Source of the DNA: Tetraselmis striata
Lineage: Eukaryota; Chlorophyta; Chlorodendrophyceae; Chlorodendrales; Chlorodendraceae
Reading direction: 5' to 3'
Assembly (NCBI GenBank): GCA_006384855.1
Contig: VCJN01001835.1
Location: 62,001 to 126,000, forward strand
DNA length: 64,000 nt
Part shown: piece by piece, positions 1 through 12,445 of the stretch
Layout of the letters: the number at the start of each line of letters is the position of its first letter
Position numbering within the stretch: position 1 is the stretch's first letter
Notes under the pieces: model-generated
Told to the model about the DNA's origin: nothing
The model's input: only the letters and a program-made list of their open reading frames with translations
Databases searched by the model: none
Translations under genes and position numbers: made by a program

Positions 1-1312
1 GCCTTCTGGCGCATCTTTGCCAGGTGGGGCCTCTGGGGCGGGCGGCTCCCCTGGCCGCCTCTGCCGCCGCGATGGCTACGCACAGCGCCAAACCACATCG
101 CCAGTCCGCCCCAATATGAAGGCCGGGCTGTGCTTCAGCGGGACAGGAGGGAGGGGAGATTTCATCAGCCACAGGGGCAGGAGTGGCCGCGCCTGCGGCA
201 GGATGCCCCTCTCGCCCTCACTTTTGCTTACCCCCGCCCCCCCCACCCCCCCCCCCCCCCCCCCTCCCCCCCCTGCAGGTACCATGCCCTCCGCGACCAG
301 CGCACCGTTGAGCGCGAGTGTCTCCTGAAGTGCACCCGAGGCCTCACCGGCGACGCCTGGCAGCAGGCACCCCCCCCCCCCCCCCCGTCATCTCACCCCG
401 CCATCACCTAGCCACCCCACCCGCTGGACTCGCGTGGCCCTCGCTCCCCGCTGACCACAGGGCGCCGCCGCCGTGCGCAGGACGAGACGCGCTTCCTGGA
501 GGTCGCGGACGCCTCGGCGGCGCTGGCGGAGGCGACGCTGGCGTGCGTGCAGGGCGGCGCCTGCGGCCGGCGCGAGCTGGCGCAAGCGCGGCTGCAGTTG
601 CGCGGCGTGCTCAAGCAGGCAGGGCCGCCCGTCTCGGCCGCCTGCTGCGCTGCACCGTCCTGATCGCGCGATGACCTCGCAACAAGCACTTCTCAGAAAA
701 CCGATCATCCTTCTATATTCTTAAGTGAAAGTAAAGTTCGCCCCGGGACATCGGCCGCCGCCGCCACAGCACTTGACCTCGTGCGCCAACTGCACTCGTA
801 GGTCTGGCATAGCCCATAGACCATTGCCCCATTCGAACCCCGAAAGGCTAATGCATCAACCGGGTAAACACTGGCGACCATTCGGCATTGCATTGCTTTT
901 TGACGGCACTATTATATGCGGCGTCCCGATTCCGCCGCGCTTGGCTACTTTTCCGCCCCCGGGACAGGACTGGCACCAGTGAACCCTGTCGTTGCAGCGT
1001 CTCTACGGCGGCCTTTCAACGACGAATCGTTTGGGCAGCAATCCAGCGCCTGCCTACCATCCCGGCCCTCCTCCGGGAGTGCGCTGCCCCGGCCAAGCGC
1101 ATCGCGTTTGCACCACACTAAGTCCCGTATCGCCGCGCTGCTCGCAGGCGGAAGCCGAGTTTGAGGAGCACGAGGCGTGCAGCCGGCTGCGCGGGGTGCT
1201 GGAGCGCGTGCAGGAGCGCGAGGGGGAGCTGAGGGCGGAGGAGGACGGCGGCGCTGCCTCGGCGCAGGCCGACGGGGGGCGCAGCATCCGCGACAGCCTG
1301 CGAGACTGCTGA
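1..1312 (+). CDS. 3' end of an unrecognised multi-exon gene
   Basis: I see four exons: 1-23, 279-366, 481-618 and 1148-1312, ending in TGA at 1310-1312. Phases agree: the first exon ends in phase 2 before GT at 24, and one G at 279 completes an Arg codon; the remaining junctions are phase 0. The spliced tail is about 137 residues, begins AFWRIFAR, and continues as a charged, probably helical stretch (for example LEVADASAALAEATLACVQ and RLRGVLERVQEREGELRAEE) that could form a coiled coil. Two donors appear to be GC: CAG|GCACCC at 366/367 and CAG|GCAGGG at 618/619. The last intron holds two short repeats. The gene runs off the left edge, so the N-terminus and any named domain are unseen. The opening FW pair recalls BSD domains, but that is too little to name it. 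Confidence 0.6.
725..866 (-). repeat. Truncated copy of the tRNA-headed SINE
   Basis: This is the reverse complement of the body of the element at 14649-14896, roughly 90% identical by eye. It ends in the same TTTAC-rich tail and breaks off upstream of the tRNA-like head. It lies in the last intron of the gene at the left edge. Confidence 0.8.
945..1050 (-). repeat. Poly(A)-tailed short repeat, copy 1
   Basis: The core around CGCCCCCGGGACAGGACTGG and the CCAGTGAACCC / GCAGCGTCTCTACG block recur at 15446-15510 and 39873-39975. In the last two copies a T-run precedes the core on the + strand, so on the minus strand the element ends in poly(A), like a SINE or a truncated LINE end. All three copies point the same way. 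Confidence 0.7.
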
Positions 1313-4300
1313 AGCGCCCGGCGCCGTCCGCGTCTGGCTACTACCGAGCTCTGGGGCGAAGGCCAGCCCGCGACAGCGGCGGCAAATAGGCAAGAGGGCT
1401 GATCGGCCTGGTTAAGATTGGTAGCCTAGGTTGGATGATCTGCCTCCGTTGTCAATATCAAGCGTGATGACCGGCATCGAAAATGTACATGATTCACGAA
1501 AAGATTGCCGACACGGTACCTGGGCTCTGGGTTTACTGTTGACCCCCCCGCCCCGAGAGAGAATAAAGCTTATACACCCATTTGATATGGATATCCATCT
1601 TCTGATAATACACTCCGAAAGCCTCGCCTACAGAGATACCGACTCGACAATGCGAGTTTGCAAATACAATAAACTTTTCGTCATATTATTTTGGGACCCG
1701 AACTTAGTTAGATGACTAATACCGCCGGTAGTACGTACGACCACGAGCAATGTACTGGTAACATGGTAATTATTATATTGCGCCGCAGCTGCGCAGTAGT
1801 CACGACCTGTTGTAGTTTCAATGGCACGGGAGCTGCGAGCACTCACAAGCAACCTTCAATGTTGTTCTTCTCGGCTCTGCTGTGTTTTGGCCTTTTGGGG
1901 GTAGCAACTAAATATATAGATGTTATTTGGATATTAGATATGCAGCGATAAGATGTGACGTATTAATCAGGCTGGGGCTGCTCTTGCGACTACCCTGCTG
2001 CTAGCTAGTGCAATCCATTGTTACTATGGCAGCGACAGCGACACTCCGCCGTATTCTGGCAGGACAGCATCAGATTCTGCCTCCAGAAACGCATTCCATG
2101 CCGCGGCTCCAACAGTTGAACAGTAGCGCGTGGCGGACACTCTGTGCTGGTTCAAGATATAATGGGCATGTGATATGTAGTCGATTTCTTACATCAGTGC
2201 TTAAACATATGCACATGAGTGTCCGCCATGACACGCTGCAGCCCGCCCTGCTCAGAAATATCGGTGTTAAGGGGGGGAGGCGTTGGCACTTTTCTAAATG
2301 TGTGGCTAGCCGCCACTACTCACGTCTGAATGACCTAGCTTTGTGACTGTGTGACGGGGACATTTTGTTGTGAATAACTTGCCAATATAGGTATATAGCC
2401 GCACAAAGCGCAGTCCACTCTAGTGGGTGTTAAGGTTTATGGTTTATTATTGTAATTCAAATTACAACTATTCTAGCATTGTGACAACACTGCTCAAGCT
2501 TATACCATGATGTATGCTTGATTGTCATCAAGGATATAATCAAATCGATGTAAGTACAGGTGGTAGCGAGTCAAGCTCCGAAACCATCATGTTTGTGATG
2601 CATGCGTCCGGAACAAGAGGTACCGATATGAGTAATATGCAGACGCTCCAAAACCAATTCTGGAGACAATTGTTTATACGCGGTTGTTCATGATTGTTCA
2701 TTGCCATACGGATGCTGGTCGGGATGTCTCTCAATGCAGCACATTGGATCGATACCTCACTGTCTAGGCTTATCATTTACCTAGCTAGCTAGCGCCACTA
2801 CACAATGCCTGAACTTCCGGGCATGTAACCGCTATTTTGTAACTGGCCCATTATTGGGCACCACTAACTCATTATTTTGCAGACCAACGAAACAAACAAA
2901 GGACTAATATACTACATGAAAAGATAAAACATATGAAAAATATTAATAATAACAATAACAACAGCAAGAGACCATGGTAGATCACATTAAGCCAACCGAC
3001 CACATTCGCGCAGTGCACCTTGTGTGCTGTTGCATGCCGCAATCGAACATATGTTATTGCGATGTGTTGCCATATGAATTCCTTTGTGGGGGATACTATT
3101 GCCATATTGGGTTCCGATGTGGCGGCAACTGTAGGAATCGATGGTGTGGGTTGTGCTCACCCAGGGGACGCCTTGGGGACGCCTTGGGGCGGGTCCTTGT
3201 GCTGACTGCCACTTGTCTCAATAATCGGTTCCAACCTGGAGGCAAGGTCCATTTGATTTTGACAAGCACCCGTCATGCTGAAGCACATGACAACATACCG
3301 CCGTAGGTGCCCTGTCTTTGGAGGGGTACGTACTGGCTCACACAGTAGTACGGCTTTGAGAGTGCCTCTTAACAATGCACACTGACCATTGCCCTTTACA
3401 ACCATGTCCGCTCTGCTTTACATCGGGCCAAAAACAGGCGCTGTGGTCTTTGGGTCTTCCATGTATGGGGGCACCGTCAACAACGTAACATACACCGTCA
3501 TCAACACATGCATTTACCTCCGAAACACGCACAGAAACCTCAGATTTCTTTTGTGTCATGAAATTATACTATCTGTAGTGACACACCAAAATTCCCTGCC
3601 GTTGGTTGACAAACGTTCACTTTGGAGTGTTGACTGCGAAAATCTGCCATGCTGCTTTTTCAGCGTGTGACTGTTCACCCGACAATGACATATATTGCTG
3701 CTGCCTTTTCTGACACACTGCGCGGCAATACACTTTTCGACATATGTCACCGCCAGCTGACACCTTTATGGCGGGGAGGAATGCCAGGAGATCATGTTAG
3801 GGTTACAACCCTAGATATCGACCTCACTAAATGCCCTCCTACGTTATCTCTTTAATTAGCGGACCCTATGCAGGGTGGTCAGGGCAAATGGCCCCTGACG
3901 CTCGGTAAAGGCGGCTTATCAAGACAAAAGAGCTTGCTTCAGTTGAAACAAATTTCAAATACTCGTATGTTAACATCCGCCTCAGCATGGCACGATGAGC
4001 CCCCCCCCCCACCCCCCTTCAATGTCGACTTTCAAAAACCAGCCACCCGCCCGTAGAACAGCTGATTCCTATTGGCGACCGTTTGGTACGGAGCTCTTGC
4101 TTGAGTACACATGCCATGCTCCGGTTGTCAGCAGTTTTCTAGAAACTTATGCCAATGGGGGAGTATCTGCCGCTTCAAGGTGGGCACTATCTATGAGTGA
4201 GGGACGGCATGCGGCCACCATCACTGTGGCGGTGATGTACCTAGGAGTTCCCTCATCATGGCCGCAGCGAGGGGGGTGAGCCTGCAGCCTGCACATCCAT

Positions 4301-4384
4301 GGTCGCGACGGCAGCGGCGGTGGCGGAGGCCATGACGGTGACGATGGTGATGGAGCTCCTCCAGGCGCGGCAGGAAAGGGCGCC
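1313..4384. other. Intergenic, no supported gene
   Basis: About 3 kb of mixed, lower-GC sequence between convergent genes. I find no ORF with coding character; the longest (2008-2346) has no recognisable motif. Part of it, the CTTACATCAGTGCTTAAACA block near 2186-2206, recurs near 44500, so it is probably repeat. A roughly 70-bp repeat lies at 3786-3858. Confidence 0.5.
3786..3858 (+). repeat. Short repeat with palindromic TTAGGG/CCCTAA motif, copy 1
   Basis: It contains GTTAGGGTTACAACCCTAG, a small palindrome of telomere-like hexamers, followed by TAAATGCCCTCCTACGT. The same two blocks in the same order occur at 10930-11008. The function is unknown and this may be the end of a transposon family. 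Confidence 0.6.
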
Positions 4385-7300
4385 CTACTGCACCGCGCAG
4401 CAGGCCTTCTCGCCTTGTATGGTGGAGCGCGGCACCTTGCGGATGAGCTGCGTCAGCCCGGTGATGACCTCCGTAAAGTCGGGGCGTGCCCGCGGGTCCG
4501 AGTGCCACATGCGCTCAATCAGCGCCTTGAGCTCCGACCGCACCGGGTCCTGCAGCCGCGCCATGACTCAGCCTCTGCTCAGCCAGGAGTGCGGACAGCC
4601 GCACATACCAGACAGAGGGGAACACGGCGAGCGGAGGGCGGGGAATGGGGCGGGGGGGGGGGGGGGGGGGGGCAAGACTTCTGCTCGGCCGACGAATGCC
4701 GCATCCCGAGCCACGACTGGCCGACATCCACCATGACATCTGCCCCCGGCCCGCAGAAGCTCTCTCGCAACACATAGTGCTGTACACATCTACCACAACG
4801 ACCACATCCACCACCGCTATGCGCACGGGCGTCATGACACGGGAAGACGATCTCAACCAGGCAGTGCCCCGTGTGAATAAACAAGTCGGTATTCAGCAAG
4901 GTATCGTCCGTATTTTCAGAAGACTGTCTGAATCGCAATAATGCTTGTCCGCACTGTTCCACATGGTTTGCCGAGTGCCGACGGTCGTCACCGGTGTGTA
5001 GCAGCGGGCTTGAGAGTGGGATGGAAGGATCGCGCTGCTGCTGCTGGTGGACGCAGCCCTTGTGGCAATGAGGCCGCGCGATGACGCAGTCAAGCTCGGC
5101 AGTGAATACACGCTGCTTCCCGTCCAGAGCCCTCCCACCAATCCTTCTCCCGGGATACTTTCAGACAGGCATCTGCCAAGGAATCTGTTGCCAAGGCGGC
5201 GGTGACCCTCAACACGAACAGCATTGTGCGGGTGAGCCGGGCCCAAAGGGGTAAGGGCTGCGGGGTGAGTTGGGGGGGCGCACGTTTGGCTTGTCAAGGG
5301 CGAGCATGATGGGGCGGTTCCCCTCCAGCGCGACCGCCTTGGCGACGTTCACCGCGTCCATGCGGTCAAAGGGCGCGCGCGCCTCAAACAGCTCAAAGCA
5401 CAGCATCGCAAACGAGTACACGTCCACCTTGGCGTTGTAGGGCTCGTGCCGGAAGACCTCGGGCGCCTGCACCAAGGGAGGAAAGGGGGGGAGGGTGTAG
5501 GGTTTAAGGGAGCATCCGGCGTTAGGACAACGAGGCGGCTCTGGACGGGTGTGCCCGTGACACCGTGCGACAAAATGGGTTTGCCAGCCCCCCCCCCCCC
5601 CCCCCTGCAGCACACGGTCGGAAAACCCGACCAGCTTGTGTGGCCCATTCTGGGACACTTCAAGGGGGGCAACCCTGCAACGCGAGCCCGGAGCGTGGTT
5701 ACGGTGCGGCCATATGTTCATCAGCCCACATCGGTGCACGGCTCCCCTGAGACCTTACTTTCGGATGAATCCAAAGAACAATCCAAAACACCCCACACAC
5801 CTCGGGGCCCAACGCTGCCGATGGGGCCACGTCCACGTATGGGGCCTCAACGTACATAAGGACAAGGAAGAAGCGCACACACTCACACACACACACACAC
5901 ATTGCAAGCTCCTCGCTTCAATCGCTCTACCGGAACGCGCCTGCGCAGCGTGCCCTTCTTGTAGCTGTACGTACTCGCCCCTTGCTATCGCAGCACGTCA
6001 ATCGCGCGACCCCGCATACGCCCGGCGCCGCCACGGCACAGCCGCTGTGTCATCACCGCCAAACCAAGCGTCTACCCTGACGCGCCAACGTGTTACGGGG
6101 CCGGATGCTCGTACATGCCCCTCCCCCATCAGTACACACACACACATTAAAAATACACATACACAAACGGGCGCCGGCGCACCGATACGAACCCTTCCTG
6201 TTTACAGCCCCAAGTTGAGTCTGCACGCGCAACCTATGCATAAGAACGTTCGCTATACCTTTGCTGTACTTTTTGTCTGCATTTGACCTCTGGCAGCTAG
6301 GGCGGGTCCTTTTTCGCAGTGTTCTTAAGACCGCGCCGGCAGCCGTATGCTTATGTTTCACCAAACGAGGGGGGTTGATGGGGCCGGGGCGGGGGGGGGG
6401 GGGGGGGGGGGGGTCCACCATGTATCGGTACGTCCCCGTCTCGCCCGTCATCTTGTACTGGTCGTCGTGGTTGGCCAGGCTGGTGGGCAGCGTCTTGCTG
6501 AGCCCGAAGTCCGCAATCTTGACGACGCCCGTGTTCTGCACCAGGCTGCTCTTGCTGCTGTACACGCTGCCGCCGATCATGAAGTTCCCCGGCTGCAGCA
6601 ACGGTGAGGTGAGGTGGACCCGCGGGGGGGGTACAGGAGCTGAGGCCCCGGGAGGCGTCATGCGGAACACCCTACTCACCCATTGGTGCTCGTGCCATGT
6701 TGATATTGGGTGCGCGGGGCGCAGAAATGAGCTGTTTTGCGGCACTGCGTTGATGGTTCAGTGGTGAATCGTGATGGATTTCCTGATATCTAGCTCAATA
6801 GGGGATCCAGGCCCGCCCTCGTTGTGGAAGGGCCAACGCGATAACTATGCGCCAAACCGCTGTGTTCAAGGGTAGACCCAGCCCCAGAACCTAAGCCCTA
6901 ATGCAATAAACCCTAACCTGGACTGAGGTTCCCGTTCAAGGGAAGGGAAAGCCCTGTAAGAGGGGGGGGGAGGGGGGCGGGGCAAGGGTACCTTGAGGTC
7001 GCGGTGGATGATGGGGCTCGGCTTGCGCGTGTGCAGGTAATTCTGCAGACGTGGCGGGGATGGTTGGGGGGGGAAGCGGGGGGGGGGGGGGGGGGGGAGA
7101 GGCGCGGTAAGGAGGGCCGCATCAGCATGGAAAGCCTTCCCTCAGGAGGCGGGTGGGGGGGGGGGGGGGGGGGGGTATGGGGGGGGCGCACCATCCCCCG
7201 TGCCGCGTCCAATGCAATCTCCAGCCCTCTCCGGAGCGGCAACTGCGCGGGGGAGGGGGGGGGGGGGGGGGTCAGCTCAGCATGCATCAAGGAGGGTGGG

Positions 7301-10300
7301 GGAACCACCGGCAAGCGCCGCAAGTGCAGCCGAAAGCGCTTGGTGCCCGGCTCCCGTAGGCAGCAGCGCAGGATAGGGGCCGTGCTGCCAGCGCCGCCGT
7401 TGGGCCGTCAGTGCCGCCCATCCCATCCCACGCCCTATACTGCGCGATCCGCCCATTTGGCCGCCCGATTGTGCTAGTGGGGTGGGGGTGGGGGGGCTCC
7501 GGCTCCGTGGTATCGGCACAAGCTACCCCCGACTCGAAATGCCCACGCAGCTGGCAGCTGCCGAGCACATGGCCGCACAGTCCGCATGCCGCTGCGCAGT
7601 TCGAGTTCTTACGGTAGCCAGGCGCTGGCTTTGCAGCGAGTATGCACAGGCATTGCTGCCGACTCCCGTGATGAGAGGGAAAATCCTATACTTGTCTGAC
7701 AACATGTCATGATGAAGCACAAAAGCGGCGCGGATACCTGGACTCGGTGCTGCAATCAACTCTCTGTTTGTTGGGCCCGCAAACCCCGTCGACATGGCAA
7801 GGCATGCGCTATGGGTTTCTCGTTGGTTGGTTGGTGGTGGTGTGTGTGTCGGGGGGGGGGGGGGGGGGACACCTGGAAGTTCATCAGCTGGAAGGCATCC
7901 TGCAGGGAGCCGCCGCTCATGAGCTCCGTGACCAGCATGTACGGCGTCTGCTTGGTGCACGCGCCCAGGAACTGCACCTGCAGGCCACCGGCCCCACCCG
8001 AGCCGCATAGGCGCGTCAGCCTACCCGCATGCCCCCTCCCCCCCCCCCCCCCCTGCAGCTGCCATGGCGGAGGGTCCGGGGCCAGGTGGAGATGCCTAGG
8101 GGTGGACCAAATGAAGAGAGGGCAGAGGGGATGGGGGGGGGGGGGGGGGCGCACCGCGTTGGGGTGGTGGACCTGCCGCAGCGTGGCGATCTCCGTGCGG
8201 AAGTCGCCGAGCGCGATGCCGGTGCTGACCTTGAGCACCTTCACCGCCACCTCCGTGCCGTGGAAGTACGCCTTGTGGACCACGCCAAACTCGCCCTCGC
8301 CTGCCCCCACCCCACGCGCGCAGGTGCAGCGGCACGGCACCCGCCGTCAGCAGGGAGCATGCCGCCCAGCCGCACCCCCCGGCCCCCCTCCTCCATCACC
8401 CTCCTCCCTCTGACCGCCCACCCCCCCCGGCAACAGAACTGACACACCACACCCTCTGCTCTCAGGGATGTACCCGCCATGGTGGGCATGTGCATGTGTG
8501 TTTGGGTGGGGGAGGGAGTTCACCGAGCTTGTGCTGCAGCAGCAGCTCGCTTGGGTCGATCTCCCAAGCGTCGTAGTTCGGCTCCATGATGAGCATGCGC
8601 GTGCCGTGGTCCGCCAGGTGCGACTGCTCCATCGGCACCAGCTGCCAACGAGGGGAGGTGGGCCAAGGGGCGTGGCGAGAGTGAGGGAGGGGTGGGTGGG
8701 GCTTTGAGGGGCAGCCTACCCGAGACGCATCCCCGCGCATCCCCACCCCCCTCCCCCCTTGCCCCTCCTCTCGCCCCCAGCGCCCCGGGCGGCCCGACCC
8801 ACCGCCTCGTTGTCGTACACACGGCCGCCGTGCCTGACCAGCACCTGCACCAGCTCCGGGTTGTGGCTCCGCACCGCCTCCTGCCGCAGCGCGGGCGAGG
8901 CCGGGGGTGTGAAGGGGTTGGGACGAGGGTGGGCTGCGCAGGGCTGAGGCGGGGGGTGGCTGGGGGTGGGTGGGGGGGGGAGGGATTGCCATGTTGCAGC
9001 GCGGCGGGCATGACAGGGCGGCCCTGCAGGGCACATGCCCTGCTGCTGTGCAGCAGGTTGGAACACGGGGGACGGGCTGGGGTATGGATCGGAGGGGAGG
9101 GGGGGGGGCAGAGAGAAGAGGGGGGAAGGGAAGGGATGGGGAGAGCGGAGAGGGGGAGGAGTGAGGACCGGGGGGGGGGGGGGAGGGGGAGGTGCACCTC
9201 CAGCGGCGTCCGCTGGAACTTGTCCACCGCATTGACATCAGCGCCCTGCGCCAGCAGCCACTCCGTGACGGCGTGCGCAGAGTTGGCGGCTGACAGGTGC
9301 CTGGCCGGGAGTGAGGTGGGAAGGAGGGCGGGGGGGGGGGGGGGGGGGCACGCAAGTCAGGGGGAGGGGGTCGTCAGGCCTTGTCAGTCATGCAGCAGTG
9401 CCTTCTACCCAGCAACCCCCTGCCCACACCCGCACCAAACCAGCGCAGCGCTGCTGTGCCTCCGCAGTGACGATGTTTCCGTGTGTCGAAGCGGCATATA
9501 TGAGTGCAGTGCTGGAGAATGGAAGGAGGGAGAGTGAGGAGAAGGTGTGTGTGTGTGTGTGGGGGGGGGGGGCTCACAGCGGGGTCCGCTTGTCGTAGTC
9601 CGCGCAGCTTGGGTCGTCCAACTGCGGGGAGGGGCGGAGGGTCGGGGATCAGCGAGTGTGTATGTGAGTGTATGACGGGCGCGCGAGGGGGAGGGGGAGG
9701 GGGGGGGGGGGGGGGTGCCTTGAGGCTCCACACTTGAACGATGCGCTCGCAGCGCTTGAGGTCGCCGATGGAGGCGAAGAACAGCAGCTCGGTGACAGCG
9801 CGTCGCTGGGCAGCCTGCGGGCGGGGCCGGCACCATGCAAGGAGCGAAGCTCAGCGCCCCGGCGACGTGCAGGGGCGCGAGAGACAGCGACGCAGGATGA
9901 ACATATCGGAGGTAAGCCCTATGTCGGCGGAGGTATGTCGGCTCGTCGACCTCCCAGCGCGCGGGGTCGACAGCGACGCGAGAGCAGCTGGGAAGCACCC
10001 TGCATCGCTGTCCGCGACCCGCGCTCGACAGGCCCCGTTACTGTTACTATTTTCACGTTCGGCGAGGAAAGATGACTCTGGGGGCGGGGGCAGCGGGGGT
10101 GCAATGGCAAGTGTCGTCGAAGGGAGTGTCGGCGACCGATATAGGCGCCACCAGCGACATCCAGCACATACGGTACGTCAACTACAGGTACGGGTAAATA
10201 TAGTAGTAACGCCGCCGCGACCACCACCGCCACGCAGAGACCCCCACCCCACGCTCCTCCCCACTTCCGTGAAGGTACAAGTCCTGCGCAGGTTTCCCCG

Positions 10301-10412
10301 TGGCGACGGGCGCGCTCACCGAGTCGCCGTGGAGTGTTGCCTGATGGTCTTCCACCGCCGCCGACTTGCCATCCGCCGTATTCACATCAGCTTTGCCGTC
10401 GTTTTGGGCCAT
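4385..10412 (-). CDS. Ankyrin-repeat TKL (Raf/ILK-like) protein kinase, 13 exons, 463 aa
   Basis: A predicted cytosolic Ser/Thr (or dual-specificity) kinase of the plant/algal ankyrin-TKL group. Exons: 10412-10320, 9814-9734, 9621-9578, 9300-9198, 8880-8803, 8641-8524, 8300-8155, 7977-7873, 7242-7192, 7042-6992, 6592-6419, 5466-5284, 4549-4385. All junctions are in phase and total exactly 463 codons plus TAG. Residues 38-133 hold about three ankyrin units (ADYDKRTPLHLSAANS, QGADVNAVDKFQRTPLE). The kinase domain is about 165-450: glycine loop GEGEFG at 173-178, VAVK with Lys193, IIHRDLK with Asp288, DFG at 318-320 and APE at 349-351. All key residues are present, so it should be active. This arrangement matches plant integrin-linked/VH1-interacting kinases. 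Exon 2 could instead end four codons later at a GC donor (AAG|GCACCC), in phase. Introns carry long sense-strand C runs, and one holds a MITE copy. Confidence 0.92.
6175..6348 (+). repeat. MITE family copy, in the kinase gene's intron 11
   Basis: It carries the family core (ATAAGAACGTTCGCTAT, CATTTGACCTCTGGCAG, TTTTTCGCAGTGTTCTTA) and ends in CGCGCCGGCAGCCGTA. It is antisense to the kinase gene. Its edges are approximate. Confidence 0.75.
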
Positions 10413-10727
10413 GCTGACTGTCAGCTGCGCCCACCACCCGCCGCGCTCAGCGCACGGGCAAGGGTTAGGTTAAAGCACCGACAAAGCCGATATATGCTGC
10501 GGCCGGAGCAAACGCCGATGTGGAGAGCTCACTGTGCGTGGGCTGTCGGGGGCGGTGAGCGGGGGCGAGGTCCAGGGGAGAGAACTGGCAGCAACTGGCG
10601 GACTGTGTCGCTCAGCAGTGGGAGGTGATGGGTTGAGTTACTCTAGGGGTCTGGCGAAGGCAAAGTACAGTACTACTGCAGGCGGGCTCAGGTGCGCTGT
10701 ATTCATAGTCGTTAGGAACCCTAGGAG

Positions 10728-10797
10728 ATACCTTTCTGATTGCCTTCTATTTTGCTGGTGATTTCCGATATCGCCTTCTGCTGCTAGCTCATGTAAT
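10728..10797 (+). repeat. Retroelement 3'-end remnant, plus orientation
   Basis: CTTTCTGATTGCCTTCTATT, then TGATTTCCGATATCGCC and TTCTGCTGCTAGCTCATGTA, is the reverse complement of the repeats at 40333-40490 and 41006-41162. Those mark the 3' end of a retroelement (see 41072-41494). A 5'-truncated insertion explains it. Confidence 0.7.
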
Positions 10798-10929
10798 TAT
10801 AGGTAGCGACTACCCGTCCCTGAAGCTCCATGTCAAGACTACAGATGGAGCGGATGGAGCTGCATGAAGGGTTTCACTGTTGCCAGTGCTGTCCCCGGGG
10901 CGATAAAATTCTCGCGTGCGTACAGGGTA

Positions 10930-11008
10930 GTGGGCTTCTGTGAGGAGATTATGTTAGGGTGAAAACCCTAGTTCTCGAGCTTGGTAAATGCCCTCCTACG
11001 TAACCTCA
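10930..11008 (+). repeat. Short repeat with palindromic TTAGGG/CCCTAA motif, copy 2
   Basis: GTTAGGGTGAAAACCCTAG followed by GTAAATGCCCTCCTACGTAA matches copy 1 at 3786-3858, with several differences. Confidence 0.6.
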
Positions 11009-11286
11009 TTTGCTCTGCTGACTAGATCACGAGACGATACGTAAGGATTATATAGCGCCGGCGTGGCACCCCGCCGGTTGCTGAGCAAGGATCCTTATTA
11101 TATACCGCAGCGCAACCCACCCTGTACTAAATAATTCTCACATTTCACCGCCAGTCCACCACCAATTCTTTGTATTTTGGTAGTACCTACTGCGTTTTTA
11201 GCGGTGGAAATGTACCAGTACATTCAAAACAGTACCAGTACGAAGGGAATATTATAATATATGCTCAGCGCGGGCGGTGCTCCGGT

Positions 11287-11474
11287 ATGTTTTAAACTAG
11301 TTAATGGGGTTTCCTCCCTTGACCTAACCGCTTTTCAGCTACAAGTGCTGCTAAGTGGTACGGGAACTAGGCATCTGTTGTTGCGCCCTTTTTGGGTGCA
11401 GCACGAGTAGATATAAAAGCAGCTAGAACAGCTGAGCCTGCCATCTTCCAGTTTTCGCTGCGTTCCACGCAGCG
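11287..11474 (+). repeat. Split direct repeat A1 of YR element 1
   Basis: Runs from ATGTTTTAAACTAGTT to TTCCACGCAGCG. It matches A2 over the full 188 bp with about four substitutions, and contains a TATA-like box. Confidence 0.9.
11411..11419 (+). promoter_or_regulatory. Probable TATA box of YR element 1
   Basis: ATATAAAAG lies in A1 about 175 bp upstream of the gag-like ATG (11587). The same motif is in A2 (14297-14305), and ACATAAAAA holds the position in element 2. Conservation in the terminal repeats fits a promoter that is carried with the element. Confidence 0.55.
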
Positions 11475-11586
11475 ATGTAAAAACTGTCTCGTAACCAGTT
11501 GCGAGCAAGGTCACCCCAGGTTGTTCAAGACCACACCCGGCTCGCCATCCGAGTGTGATATTCTCGTCCGTACGTCCGTGCGTATC

Positions 11587-12445
11587 ATGTCAGATGGAGA
11601 AGAACCCGTCGCTGAGCCGACGCTGAAGTCGCTGCAAGCCGATGTGCGGGCACTGGCTACATCTGTAGCTCAATTGACGGCTCGTGAGCGTGTTGTTGAT
11701 GGAGAAGGAGCACATGGCTCCGGCTTCGGGCAGCGCATCGCGGGACAGCCAACAGGCAGCGGGGGAGCTGCAGAGCGCCCCGACTTGCTAGAGCTAGCCC
11801 GGAGCGGCCGTGTCGGAGCAAAATCCGTGAGTGCCGAGGATGACTACCTCGCGGTGCCATAACTATTGCAGAGAGCAGAGTCTGGTTATGAGGCCGTTCG
11901 ACCGGTCAGCCGAGCGAGTGCCATGACTCTTTCCCCTGAGCACCGACCTAACGAACGAATACCTCAAGCAGGATGACCGGCGTCTGCCGGCCCAGGAGGA
12001 GTATTTGTGGATGTCGTGTTTCGGGGCCCACATGGCCGCGCTTTTCATGGCTCTCAACGAGCTGCTGCCCTACGTCCCTGCCACCAACCAGGACTTCACC
12101 CCCTACCTCGCGAGAGCTCGGAACCACGCCGAGGCCATCGACAAGGCGTTTCGGTTTTGTTTGGCCTTCCTGCGGAGGCTAAATGAGATCAAGCGTATGC
12201 ACGGTGACCAAGGTGTTCTGGATGTGATGCGAGCCCGGCATTTTCAGCCTGCTTCGGAGCATCTGGGTTCCGCGATCTTTGGGGACCTCATGCGGGACTA
12301 CGAGCGCCGTGTCTTCAAAGCGACCGTTGCCAGCAGCGCGAAAGCGACCGCTACTGCTCGAGTGGCGGCTGCAGCTGCAGGTCGCGGGCGTGGGCGAGGA
12401 CGTGGCGGTGGACGCGGGCGTGGCCGCGAAGGTGAGCACGAGTGA
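11587..12445 (+). pseudogene. Gag-like RG-rich protein of YR element 1 (stop and frameshift)
   Basis: Begins MSDGEEPVAEPTLKSLQAD and stops at TAA 11860-11862, where element 2 has a CAG codon in the matching segment (LAVP* against FAVLQLLQGAE). After a frame change near 11930 the product resumes (LTNEYLK, then AHMAALFMALNELLPYV, LARARNHAEAIDKA, ARHFQPASEHLG). It ends in a basic RG-rich tail of alternating Arg and Gly before TGA at 12443-12445. A similar tail in element 2 suggests nucleic-acid binding, as in a Gag or RNA-binding protein. No zinc knuckle is visible. The function is inferred from position and composition. Confidence 0.65.

Larger units (their letters stand above)
10413..11286. 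other. Intergenic between the kinase gene and YR element 1
   Basis: No ORF has coding character. This should hold the promoter of the minus-strand kinase gene, but I see no clear TATA box. It contains a retroelement 3'-end remnant (10728-10797) and copy 2 of the TTAGGG-palindrome repeat (10930-11008). Confidence 0.5.

Noticed and set aside
2008..2346. A 112-aa plus-strand ORF
   Set aside because: No recognisable domain, and a piece of it recurs near 44500, so it is more likely repeat sequence.
9405..9513. An extra exon in the ankyrin kinase (LIYAASTHGNIVT), which looks ankyrin-like
   Set aside because: Joining 9578 directly to 9300 gives the continuous ankyrin sequence KRTPLHLSAANS in correct phase; including this stretch breaks the repeat and leaves no donor in phase.
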